From the NCBI RefSeq assembly GCF_000730385.1, contig NZ_CP008849.1, positions 4,244,834 through 4,308,833 of the forward strand: a stretch of DNA of 64,000 bases. Direction: 5' to 3'. Both the position numbers and the translations under genes were made by a program. This stretch comes from Alteromonas australica. GTDB taxonomy: Bacteria; Pseudomonadota; Gammaproteobacteria; Enterobacterales; Alteromonadaceae. Positions 26,023 to 34,287 of the stretch are shown in pieces (position 1 is the first letter of the stretch; each line of letters opens with the position of its first letter). The notes under the pieces were generated by a model, which did not search any database, was not told the DNA's origin, and saw only the letters and a program-made list of their open reading frames with translations.

Positions 26023-27381
26023 ATGCCAGCAGACAATATCAACCAGCCCTCAGCATACACTTTGCTCATCTATTTGGCAGAGCAACATATTGGCACGTTA
26101 ACTGTGGATAAAAGTACCAGTCTGCTCAAACTTGAATATGAGCCGGATTGGCAACAAACAGGCTACCCACTTTCTCCCGCGTTAACACTAGACAACTCCC
26201 ATTCTCGTGAAGTCGCCTATAACTACCTTGATAATGCATTACCTGAAGGAGCAGCTCGAAAACTCTTAGCGGAGCATCTCGGCGTCTCTGAAAAGAATGT
26301 TTACTCCCAAGTGCGAGCTATTGGCAATGATCTGGCAGGAGCCATTTCATTTAGGGCGAGTGGACAAGGCTCAGATAATTTACGCGAAGCACGCGAGCCG
26401 AAATTTAGACTGATAGAGCAGGATGAGTTGGTAGAGCGGCTTGCCAGGAAGGAAGATATTGGGTTGTTAGCATGGGATGACAAACCACGTCTGAGTGTCG
26501 CCGGAGTACAAGATAAGCTCAATATATTCATAAACGAGGAAGGCCAAATTGGGTTTGGCGAAGGGACGTTATGTTCAACGCTAATTCTCAAGTTTGAAAA
26601 GCCTAACTGCCCCAACCTTGTACTCAACGAATACTTTTGTATGATGCTGTCAAAGGCAGTGGGACTGCCCACCGCAGAAGTCCAGTTCACTCGCTTTGAA
26701 CAATACCCAGCGCTAATTGTGGAGCGTTTTGATCGTAAGTATGCGCCCGAACAGGCCAAAGTTTTTCGTAGACATGTCATTGATGGCTGCCAAGCACTTA
26801 ACCTACCACGAGACTACAAATACGAGCGGAACCTAGGTGATGGCAGAGACGTGCAGCATATTCGAGATGGCGCTAGCTTACGCCAACTCTTTGAACTGGC
26901 GAAAACTATGTCGTCGCCCGTAGAGAGTCTTCAATGGCTTATCAACTGGCAGCTATTTAATTTGATGATCAGTAATTACGACAGTCACGGCAAAAACATT
27001 TCGCTGTTTTTTGATAAGCGTAATAGTCGATTCACGCCAGCTTATGACTTAGTGAATGTTGCCATGTTCCCGCAGTTCAAGCATGTACTTGCTATGGCGA
27101 TGGGCAATGAGTTTGACCCCGAAAACATAAATGCATACCAATTAGCTGATTTCGCAGAAACCTGCGGGGTGAATAAAAAGCTCTTATCTCGCCAGTTAAG
27201 TGATTTGGCAGATAAAGTCATAGCCATACTTACGCAGCAATCATTTATCGAAAAATTAACTCAAGAACAGCATTTTACCGAAGACGACCGACATTACATG
27301 ACTGAGATACAAGCGCATATCTTGGTACGAACAAAGCACCTAAGATCACAAGCGTCAGATATACCGGATATTGAAGTATGA
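26023..27381 (+). CDS. HipA-like serine/threonine kinase toxin
   Basis: The 452-residue product fits HipA proteins (about 440). The N-terminal subdomain has HIGTLTV and the region YNYLDNALPEGAARKLLAEH. The loop LSVAGVQDKLNIFI (about residues 146-160) matches the HipA activation-loop position, and the catalytic motif NYDSHGKN (about 318-325) carries the Asp, His and Lys of HipA-family kinases. TPAYDLVNVAMF follows, matching the metal-binding DxxN/S region. In E. coli, HipA phosphorylates GltX and causes growth arrest and persistence. The target here is unknown. No residue loss suggests inactivity. The ATG at 26023 is chosen; a GTG at 26008 would add five residues. Confidence 0.85.
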   Translation: MPADNINQPSAYTLLIYLAEQHIGTLTVDKSTSLLKLEYEPDWQQTGYPLSPALTLDNSHSREVAYNYLDNALPEGAARKLLAEHLGVSEKNVYSQVRAIGNDLAGAISFRASGQGSDNLREAREPKFRLIEQDELVERLARKEDIGLLAWDDKPRLSVAGVQDKLNIFINEEGQIGFGEGTLCSTLILKFEKPNCPNLVLNEYFCMMLSKAVGLPTAEVQFTRFEQYPALIVERFDRKYAPEQAKVFRRHVIDGCQALNLPRDYKYERNLGDGRDVQHIRDGASLRQLFELAKTMSSPVESLQWLINWQLFNLMISNYDSHGKNISLFFDKRNSRFTPAYDLVNVAMFPQFKHVLAMAMGNEFDPENINAYQLADFAETCGVNKKLLSRQLSDLADKVIAILTQQSFIEKLTQEQHFTEDDRHYMTEIQAHILVRTKHLRSQASDIPDIEV

Positions 27382-27628
27382 GTGTCCTTCCTTGTCTAAA
27401 ACTACCTCTCGTAGAGACGCCGTTGACGCCCAACAAATTGAGCGTTATTCGTAAACTGAGTAGGTCAACTATCTGAAGTCTACTTTATGGGTAACAATCT
27501 GTAGACCTTAAAGCAGCTGTCATCGTTAATGGTTACCTCTAACACTGAGTAAGCTTTCATTTGTCGGAGCTCCTAATAAATAATAACGTTAAGTAGAAAC
27601 GCAAAGACTAACAGCTCAATGTATTTTG

Positions 27629-27645
27629 ATAATAAACCTTATTAT
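27629..27645. terminator. AT-rich hairpin after the halogenase gene and hipA-like gene
   Basis: ATAATAA (27629-27635) and TTATTAT (27639-27645) pair around ACC; GAGTTTTTTG follows on the plus strand. It lies in the 298-base gap between the convergent HipA-like and halogenase genes, where nothing else stands out. Weak stem. Confidence 0.3.
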
Positions 27646-27679
27646 TGAATGAGTTTTTTGTTTTACGCGATAATTACGC

Positions 27680-29185
27680 TCAGCTATTAACGGCTAAATA
27701 CTTATCTAAAAACGCTTCATGAGAAGGTAACCGTGATACCTGATTATCTACCTGTTGCTTCAATCCCATCATAAATCGTTCTAATTCCGCTTCGGACATC
27801 TCATCGGCCACCTTATGGTATTGATTAGGCGTTAAACCTTGCCCCAACATCACTTGTGTCCACGAATCTACGCGAAAAATATCACCATCATCTAGGAAAA
27901 CTCGCCCTGTATCTTTGAACAAATTGAGCTTGTGGGTGAGGGAAGGGGGAATAGGCATGTTTTTACAGTGCTGCCAAAAAGGTGAGTCTTCTCTATTGGT
28001 CACCTTGTAGTGCATAACAATAAAATCGAGAATAGCGGCCATTTCACTGTCGTATTTGGTGTTGTATTCGTCTATGGCCGACTGGGTAATCCCATCGAAT
28101 GGGAATAACCGCATTAGCCTGACGATACCTGTCATAATTAGATGAATACTGGTGGACTCCAAAGGTTCGATAAACCCACTGGCAAGGCCAAGCGCTACAC
28201 AGTTTTTATTCCAGCCTAACCGACGTTTTCCCGGTGTAAACTTAATAAAGCGAGCGTCGTTAACGGGTTCACCTTCTACCTGTTGCACAAGGGTCGATTT
28301 TGCCTCGTCATCGTTCATGTATTTACTGCAATACACGAGTCCATTTCCCACCCGATGTTGTAAGGGAATTTGCCAACGCCAACCCGCCTTATGGGCACTA
28401 CTTTTTGTGTAGGGAACGGGCGCAGCAACAGTCTCAGTTTGCATTGCCACCGCGCTATCACAAGGCAAATAGTGGCTCCAGTTGTCATACCCGGTATGAA
28501 GGGCTTGTTCAATCAGCAAACCTTGAAACCCGGTACAATCGATGAAGAAGTCACCGTTTACTTCTTGAGACTCATCAACTTCTAAACTGGTGATGTTGCC
28601 AGTTTGCGAACACTTACTTACGTTAGTTATATTACCCACGATATGGTGAACGCCGGCCTCTGTGGCGAGCGTGCGAAGGAATCTTCCGTAGGCCACTGCG
28701 TCAAAGTGATAAGCAAAATTGAGTGGCATAGACTCATTGGTGAAAAACTTATTGGCTTTAGCCGCCTGCAATTCAGGGCAATAATCACCAAACTCACCAC
28801 CCAACCCTAACTTCTGGGCTCGCAGCCAAAAGTGGTGAAACTCGCCAGCCCAGCATTCTCTACCGGTTACCCCAAATGAGTGTATATAACTATGGTTTTC
28901 TTCGCACCAGCCTTCAAATTCAATGCCCAATTTAAATGTTGCCTGCGTCGCTTTCATAAAGGCTTTTTCGTCAATATTAAGCAATTTATGAAAGGTTCTA
29001 ATAGGGGGGATGGTCGCTTCGCCAACACCAATAATGCCAATATCTTTAGATTCAACAAGGGTAATATTGAGTGATTTGCCTAATAGTTTGACAAGCGCAA
29101 TGGCAGCCATCCAACCGGCAGTGCCTCCACCTGCAATAACCACGTTTTTCACCGGCGGTAACGCCGCGCTATCAAATGTGGACAT
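27680..29185 (-). CDS. flavin-dependent tryptophan halogenase homologue 1
   Basis: The 501-residue protein is of the PF04820 family. The FAD-binding GGGTAGW is at residues 19-25. The Lys that activates hypohalite in this family is K85 (TFKLGIEF). The signature WRWQIP is at about 268-273. The active-site Glu lies in PLESTSIHL at about 342. All key positions of flavin-dependent halogenases are therefore present. It would need reduced FAD from a partner reductase, which is not encoded nearby. Its start overlaps the second halogenase gene by 14 bases. Family members next to TonB receptors have mostly unknown natural substrates, so neither tryptophan nor the halide can be assumed. Confidence 0.85.
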   Translation of the reverse strand: MSTFDSAALPPVKNVVIAGGGTAGWMAAIALVKLLGKSLNITLVESKDIGIIGVGEATIPPIRTFHKLLNIDEKAFMKATQATFKLGIEFEGWCEENHSYIHSFGVTGRECWAGEFHHFWLRAQKLGLGGEFGDYCPELQAAKANKFFTNESMPLNFAYHFDAVAYGRFLRTLATEAGVHHIVGNITNVSKCSQTGNITSLEVDESQEVNGDFFIDCTGFQGLLIEQALHTGYDNWSHYLPCDSAVAMQTETVAAPVPYTKSSAHKAGWRWQIPLQHRVGNGLVYCSKYMNDDEAKSTLVQQVEGEPVNDARFIKFTPGKRRLGWNKNCVALGLASGFIEPLESTSIHLIMTGIVRLMRLFPFDGITQSAIDEYNTKYDSEMAAILDFIVMHYKVTNREDSPFWQHCKNMPIPPSLTHKLNLFKDTGRVFLDDGDIFRVDSWTQVMLGQGLTPNQYHKVADEMSEAELERFMMGLKQQVDNQVSRLPSHEAFLDKYLAVNS

Positions 29186-30758
29186 GGTTATGCTCCTTAT
29201 TACCCTTTTCTTCGTTTAACCCACAAAGCTCATCAAGTAGCGCTCTGTTATTTGGCAATGCGTGTAAGTAGGCTTGTTTCATTTGCGTCATTTTGCTGCG
29301 TATTGCTTTCGCTTTTGAAAGATCGGCATCACTTAGCGCAATAGCGGGTAACGCCGTGTTGTACCCCATACCATACAATACATACTGGTAGCTGGCTGAG
29401 GGAAATATTTCTTCGTTTTCTATTAAATCTAAGCGTGATGGGCTTTGATATTTCCAAATTTCTAATAGTGTGGATAGCGAGGGTGGAGTGCGACTTTCAT
29501 GACGCTGGGCAAGCCAGTAAGGTTCATTTCTTTCGCTCAGTACATAGTGAAGTTTTAAGAAATCCACCACGCGCTGCCAGCGATATTCAAAACGTTGATT
29601 GTAACGTTGACTAACATGCTCCATATGTTCTGCGTTGTGCGGGAAGGATTCGCACAACATACGTAGCCCTAATTCCACCATGGCAATGGCTGAGGCTTCT
29701 AAAGGCTCAACAAACCCTGAGGACATGCCTAAACTTAGGCAGTTCTTTACCCAGAAGTCTTTGCGATAGCCAGGTTCAAAGGAAAGGGTTCTTACGCTTA
29801 AATCCTGCTCTTTGGCATGGCGTAAGCGTTGGCTTACTTGTTTGAATAATATGTCTATTGCAGCGTCTTCATTGCAGAACTCACTGGCGTAAACTAACCC
29901 CACACCACGCCTATGTTGTAAGCCTATATCCCATGTCCAACCCACACGTTGAGCAGTCGCTACTGTAGTACTGCTTATGGCTTGATCGTCGGGAGCATAG
30001 GGGGCTTGAACCGCCATGGCACGATTGTTTAGCATGGTGGTTTCAAGTGACAACCAAGGTACATTAAAGTGTTGCTGAATGAGTAATCCGCTTTTGCCAG
30101 AACAGTCTATAAATAAGTCGCCTGATATTGCCTGACCATTGTCGGTGAGGAGTTGGCGAATATATCCATTGGGGTGTTCTTCAACCTTACTGACATGGGC
30201 TGATAGGTAATGTACACCAAGGCTTTCAAGGCAGTGTTTTTTCAGCAAATTCGCCAGTGCCGTGGCATCAAAGTGGTAACCATAATTAAGCACATGAGCG
30301 TAATCTGGGGTGGTGGCTTGCTTTGGCGCCTTTCCTTGCGTACACATCAGGCTTTGTAGGGAAAAACTGTTTTCGTAGCTTTCATGCTTCGCTATTGATT
30401 GCCAGCAAGCATGAATATCTAACTCATTGTATGCCGTAGGCACCGTAAAAGGATGATGATATTGGTGGGCAAAGGTTTGCGAGTTAGCAGCACAAGCGCG
30501 CCAGTTGACGAATGAAGAGCCTTGCTTAAACGTGCCCTTACAGGCCGTTAAAAACTCCCGTTCGTTAATACCAATGTCCAGTAGTGTGTCTCTAAGCGAT
30601 GGCCACGAACCTTCGCCAACACCTATTGTAGGTACATTAGGTGATTCTATAAGGGTAACTTTGTAGTCAGGCTTTAGCTTTGCCGCCAGTATGCCTGCGC
30701 TCAACCAACCTGCCGTACCGCCGCCTACAATAACAACGTGTTTCACCAATTTATTCAT
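29172..30758 (-). CDS. flavin-dependent tryptophan halogenase homologue 2
   Basis: The 528-residue PF04820 relative of homologue 1 has the FAD motif GGGTAGW (residues 12-18), the family Lys at about 78 (TFKQGSSF) and WTWDIG at about 272. In the last motif Gly replaces the Pro of the usual WxWxIP signature, and the Glu region reads EPLEASAIA instead of EST. Ile-Pro-Pro after the second motif is replaced by Ser-Trp-Pro. It is thus a diverged member. The ATG at 30758 is chosen; the frame is open 63 bases further without a good start. It lies after the receptor gene behind a terminator, and is coupled to homologue 1. Confidence 0.82.
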   Translation of the reverse strand: MNKLVKHVVIVGGGTAGWLSAGILAAKLKPDYKVTLIESPNVPTIGVGEGSWPSLRDTLLDIGINEREFLTACKGTFKQGSSFVNWRACAANSQTFAHQYHHPFTVPTAYNELDIHACWQSIAKHESYENSFSLQSLMCTQGKAPKQATTPDYAHVLNYGYHFDATALANLLKKHCLESLGVHYLSAHVSKVEEHPNGYIRQLLTDNGQAISGDLFIDCSGKSGLLIQQHFNVPWLSLETTMLNNRAMAVQAPYAPDDQAISSTTVATAQRVGWTWDIGLQHRRGVGLVYASEFCNEDAAIDILFKQVSQRLRHAKEQDLSVRTLSFEPGYRKDFWVKNCLSLGMSSGFVEPLEASAIAMVELGLRMLCESFPHNAEHMEHVSQRYNQRFEYRWQRVVDFLKLHYVLSERNEPYWLAQRHESRTPPSLSTLLEIWKYQSPSRLDLIENEEIFPSASYQYVLYGMGYNTALPAIALSDADLSKAKAIRSKMTQMKQAYLHALPNNRALLDELCGLNEEKGNKEHNHVHI

Positions 30759-30798
30759 AACACCGCGTGGTTTATCATTTATGGCTTGTTTCACTATG

Positions 30799-30843
30799 AA
30801 AAAAAACCCGCCCAAGTGCAATAAAAATACACGAGAGCGGGTT
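30799..30843 (-). terminator. terminator between TonB receptor gene and halogenase gene
   Basis: On the minus strand AACCCGC (30837-30843) pairs with GCGGGTT (30805-30811) around a 25-base loop with extra internal pairing, followed by a run of eight T. It lies 15 bases after the receptor stop and should make most transcripts end before the halogenases. Confidence 0.75.
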
Positions 30844-30857
30844 AATACACCCTACAA

Positions 30858-33857
30858 CTAAAACTGGTATCTAACGCCTAATGCGTAACGGGCACCAAGT
30901 TCATCTAACTTCCATAGCATGGCACTGGTTCTTCCATGTCTACGAATGTTTTCATCGGTAATATTGATACCTTCAAAAGACACCGTTAATGCATCCGAAA
31001 TATCATAGGAAACACTAAAGTCTATTTGTGAATAGGCTTCTGTGTAACCCGGTTCGTTTACGTACTGAGAAGTAGTATCTAGGAACTTGTCTCGCCAGTT
31101 ATAGGCGATACGAGCCTGTAAGCCTTCATTTTCATACATGAGCACAAGGTTCGCCGTATCACTTAAACCCACTAAAGCAAACTGTGTGATGGAAGGGTCG
31201 GCGTCGTTGTCAAAGCCAATATCCCCCGTAACCGTGGTGTAGTTACCCAAAACACCAAAACCGGTATCACCAAAGAAGTGCTGTGCGGCAAGCTCGAAGC
31301 CATAGATGTTGGCACTTTTGTTATTCACCGGTTTAGAGTTAATGAACGTAAGCGTTGGGTCGTCGCTATTTGGCAAAATATCGTAAGCCGCTTCAAATTG
31401 CTCATCGGTCATCGAGTCGTAGTCAACACCATTTTCCATGGCTGCAACCATGTTAAATAATGACGTATCGCTGATGGGTATACCTCGCGCTTCAAGCTCT
31501 TCCATTGCCGCTTGTGCTCTTGGCCCGGCGGTGGCATCACGTAAATCGTAAATACTTTCTTCAACCTGTTCGTTACCAATAAAGTTCTTCACGCGCTTAT
31601 CGTAAAAACCTAACGATACATAACTGGTTTCATCAAAGTAGTATTCTACTGAAACATCTACGTTGTCCGATTCTAACGGCACTAATGTTGGGTTACCTGA
31701 ACTGGCAGTGGCTGTAGCGCCATCAGTTAATAGTGTTGGACCACTCGGTGTATTCACCGTTGCTGCCGCACTTAAGCTGTTGTAAGTAGGTCTAGCAATG
31801 GTTTTACTGTAGGAGAAACGGGCAATCACGTTTTCAACTACTTCAATATCAAAGTCTAGCGCAGGAAGAATGTGGTCGTAACTCGACTTAACTTCCACGT
31901 CTTCCATCGCGCTACCAAAGCGAACGTTAAAGTCGTTGTTGCCTTCCCATGCAATACCACTGGGCAAGCTGATGTTGGCGATAGACGTCACATCGGTATT
32001 TTCGTAACGTAGACCTGTTAGTAGGTTATATTCCATCCCGTTTAGTTCGCCAGAAAGGTCGAACTCGAAATACAATGCAGTTATATCTTCTTCTATGGTT
32101 CTATTGGTTGCATAGGGGTTATCCGCCACCAAATTGAAACCGTAGGCTTGCGCTGCGAATGCGCCAATTTCTGCCACGCTTCCTGTAAAGCCTTCTGAGT
32201 ACATGCCATCAGTATTGAAATCGCTAAATTCACTCGCAAAATCTAACGGTGTTAGAGAACCTGCTGGCAATTCACCCGGGTTTTCAATACCCCAGTTACC
32301 CATAGTGTGGCGGGTAAGTGACTGTAATGAGGTGCTTTCCATTGCGCGCGATTCAATACCGAAGTTAATGCTGCCGGTGTCTAAAACATAGGTTCCATCA
32401 ATTCTGGCTTGGGTAATTTCGGTATCTTGCGACGAGAAGTTCATGTCTAAGATAGACGTACCCACATCATCTTGATCTAGCATGCCATTTCCGTTGAGGT
32501 TATCTCTTGCGGCATCATCGAAATCAACGAGCATGATGGGGAAGTCGCCGGTGAAATCGACACCCTGACCCTTAACCACGTTTGCCCCTAAACCTAAGTT
32601 TGTCCATGTTCCATAAGGGGAATCAGGGCGGCCTTCAGCAGATGAATTGTGTAAGTCAAAGATCAACGTTAAATCATCGTTCACAAAGTACTCAATGTTT
32701 AAACCCACAGACTTGTTTTCATTAACTTGGTTCAGCTCCTGTAGGGCTAAACCCAAGTCTCTTGGCAATAAGTCACGCCTCTCTTGCGTGATCAAAACAG
32801 GCGTTTTTACATTCTCATCGTCAAAGGTTAACTCGGTGAAATACCTGTCATCCATCCAAATTGACTGCTCTGCGCGTGCTTCGTAAAGATCCTGCTTAGA
32901 GTAGGTATAATCTAGCGTAGCAACGAGGTTTTCACTCGGTGCATACTGGAATGTTAATTGTGCATTTGTTCTTTCACGCTCTCTGTCTGCCATGTAATAG
33001 CGTAAATCGGAAGGGATCGCGAACAGTTGACCCATTGCTGGCGCATTGTTTAATACAATAGGGTCGCCGCTATCTGGGTTAGCAGGGTCTGGGGACTGTG
33101 GAATACTGCCGTCAAACGGGTTCACACGCCACTCGTTTACAAAAGCACCTTGAGCTGCGCTGTCTCGCTGTTGGAAAGACCCAGTAAAAGTCACACCAAA
33201 TTTTTCATCGTCGGCAAGGTAATTAATATAGCCCGATACTTCAGGGGTAACATCATCGCCCACGCGGTTTGTGGTGTCATGCAGCGCTTTAGCACCTACA
33301 CTGGCCATAAAACCTGTTTCAGGAGCGTCAAAGGGGCGCGCCGTGCGAATGTTGATCGTTGCACCAATCCCCCCAGTTGCAATGCTCGCTCTTCCTGTTT
33401 TGTACACTTCTACAGCACGAACACTTTCAGAAGCTAAGTCGGAAAAGTCATAGGCTCGCGAATTAGGTGTACCACCGCCGCCCGGCAGTGCCGAACCTGG
33501 CATGGTTCGTCCATTAAGGGTAACCATGTTGAAATCTGGTCCAAACCCCCGTGCCGTGACTTGGCTACCTTCACCGTTATTTCTGCTTATTGAAATACCG
33601 GTAATACGCTGAAGCGACTCAGCAAGGTTGGTGTCTGGGAACTTACCAATGTCTTCCGCAGAAATGGCATCTACCACGCCCGCTGAATCTCGCTTAATTC
33701 CCATGGATTCTTGCACACTACTTCGTATGCCTGATACCTGTATAACTTCTACGTCTTCGGGAGACTCCTGTGCATTAACGGGGAATAACAATCCTGTTCC
33801 CAATATTAAAGACAGACTCTTAGCAATTTTCGATTTGTTTAAGTGTGTGTGTGTCAC
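30858..33857 (-). CDS. TonB-dependent receptor (Caulobacter/Xanthomonas carbohydrate type)
   Basis: The 999-residue outer-membrane receptor has a signal peptide (residues 1-29, ending VNA), then a TonB-box-like EDVEVIQVSGIRSS. The plug domain follows: DAISAEDIGKFPDTNLAESL, RITGISISRNNGEGSQVTAR, NMVTLNGRTMPGS. The long 22-strand barrel ends in YALGVRYQF, with the terminal Phe of outer-membrane barrels. This plug pattern is that of the large TonB receptor group linked to sugar uptake. The start is GTG at 33857, supported by GAGAG about eight bases upstream. Two LacI-type palindromes lie upstream. The substrate is probably a beta-glucoside or glucan fragment, inferred from the GH1 gene opposite. 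Confidence 0.92.
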   Translation of the reverse strand: MTHTHLNKSKIAKSLSLILGTGLLFPVNAQESPEDVEVIQVSGIRSSVQESMGIKRDSAGVVDAISAEDIGKFPDTNLAESLQRITGISISRNNGEGSQVTARGFGPDFNMVTLNGRTMPGSALPGGGGTPNSRAYDFSDLASESVRAVEVYKTGRASIATGGIGATINIRTARPFDAPETGFMASVGAKALHDTTNRVGDDVTPEVSGYINYLADDEKFGVTFTGSFQQRDSAAQGAFVNEWRVNPFDGSIPQSPDPANPDSGDPIVLNNAPAMGQLFAIPSDLRYYMADRERERTNAQLTFQYAPSENLVATLDYTYSKQDLYEARAEQSIWMDDRYFTELTFDDENVKTPVLITQERRDLLPRDLGLALQELNQVNENKSVGLNIEYFVNDDLTLIFDLHNSSAEGRPDSPYGTWTNLGLGANVVKGQGVDFTGDFPIMLVDFDDAARDNLNGNGMLDQDDVGTSILDMNFSSQDTEITQARIDGTYVLDTGSINFGIESRAMESTSLQSLTRHTMGNWGIENPGELPAGSLTPLDFASEFSDFNTDGMYSEGFTGSVAEIGAFAAQAYGFNLVADNPYATNRTIEEDITALYFEFDLSGELNGMEYNLLTGLRYENTDVTSIANISLPSGIAWEGNNDFNVRFGSAMEDVEVKSSYDHILPALDFDIEVVENVIARFSYSKTIARPTYNSLSAAATVNTPSGPTLLTDGATATASSGNPTLVPLESDNVDVSVEYYFDETSYVSLGFYDKRVKNFIGNEQVEESIYDLRDATAGPRAQAAMEELEARGIPISDTSLFNMVAAMENGVDYDSMTDEQFEAAYDILPNSDDPTLTFINSKPVNNKSANIYGFELAAQHFFGDTGFGVLGNYTTVTGDIGFDNDADPSITQFALVGLSDTANLVLMYENEGLQARIAYNWRDKFLDTTSQYVNEPGYTEAYSQIDFSVSYDISDALTVSFEGINITDENIRRHGRTSAMLWKLDELGARYALGVRYQF

Positions 33858-33901
33858 TGTCTTTCTCTCTTTGTTGTATTGAGTGATATGCGCCTACCCA
33901 A

Positions 33902-33913
33902 GAAAGGGCTTTC
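33902..33913. promoter_or_regulatory. LacI-type operator, imperfect copy
   Basis: GAAAGGGCTTTC, one base from the palindrome GAAAGCGCTTTC, 45 bases before the receptor start codon. Confidence 0.5.
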
Positions 33914-33942
33914 TCGCTTAAAGGTCATTCTTCAACCCACAA

Positions 33943-33958
33943 GAGAAAGCGCTTTCTC
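33943..33958. promoter_or_regulatory. LacI-type operator
   Basis: GAGAAAGCGCTTTCTC is a perfect 16-base palindrome with a central CG, the usual LacI/PurR-family operator form. It lies upstream of the TonB receptor gene. Confidence 0.7.
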
Positions 33959-34161
33959 AAAGTTAAGATAAAATAGACCAAAGTTCAACATGTTTTTTAC
34001 AGTAAATTTACACGAGCTATTTTCTTTTGCTCAAATAAACACAAACATCCATTACTAACAATAACTTATTGTAGTTAATATTTGCTCAACTGCTAGTTAG
34101 CCAAAACATAAAATTTACATAAAAATAAATAACTTTGGTTTTAAACGTAAAAAAATAACTG

Positions 34162-34173
34162 GAAAGCGCTTTC
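34162..34173. promoter_or_regulatory. LacI-type operator before GH1 gene
   Basis: GAAAGCGCTTTC is a perfect palindrome with the same core as the site at 33943. A possible -10 TATAAC follows at 34193, so the operator would overlap the -35 region of the GH1 promoter, a repressing position. Confidence 0.7.
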
Positions 34174-34287
34174 TCAAAATACGATGATTGTGCTATAACT
34201 CGGCGTAACTAAGAGATACCAACGAAATACAAGGAAACTGATTTCGCGCTATGCGAATTATCTGTAAGCCTTACTAGGAACCCAGTA

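Larger units (their letters stand above)
33858..34287. other. control region between TonB receptor and GH1 operons
   Basis: This is a 430-base, strongly AT-rich divergent intergenic region. It holds three palindromes of the GAGAAAGCGCTTTCTC type, two beside the receptor gene and one beside the GH1 gene, listed separately. The promoter elements themselves are not clear, except a TATAAC at 34193-34198 that could serve the GH1 gene. Confidence 0.6.

Noticed and set aside
26301..26780. 159-codon minus-strand frame inside the HipA-like gene
   Set aside because: Antisense to a gene with intact catalytic motifs; no ribosome site.
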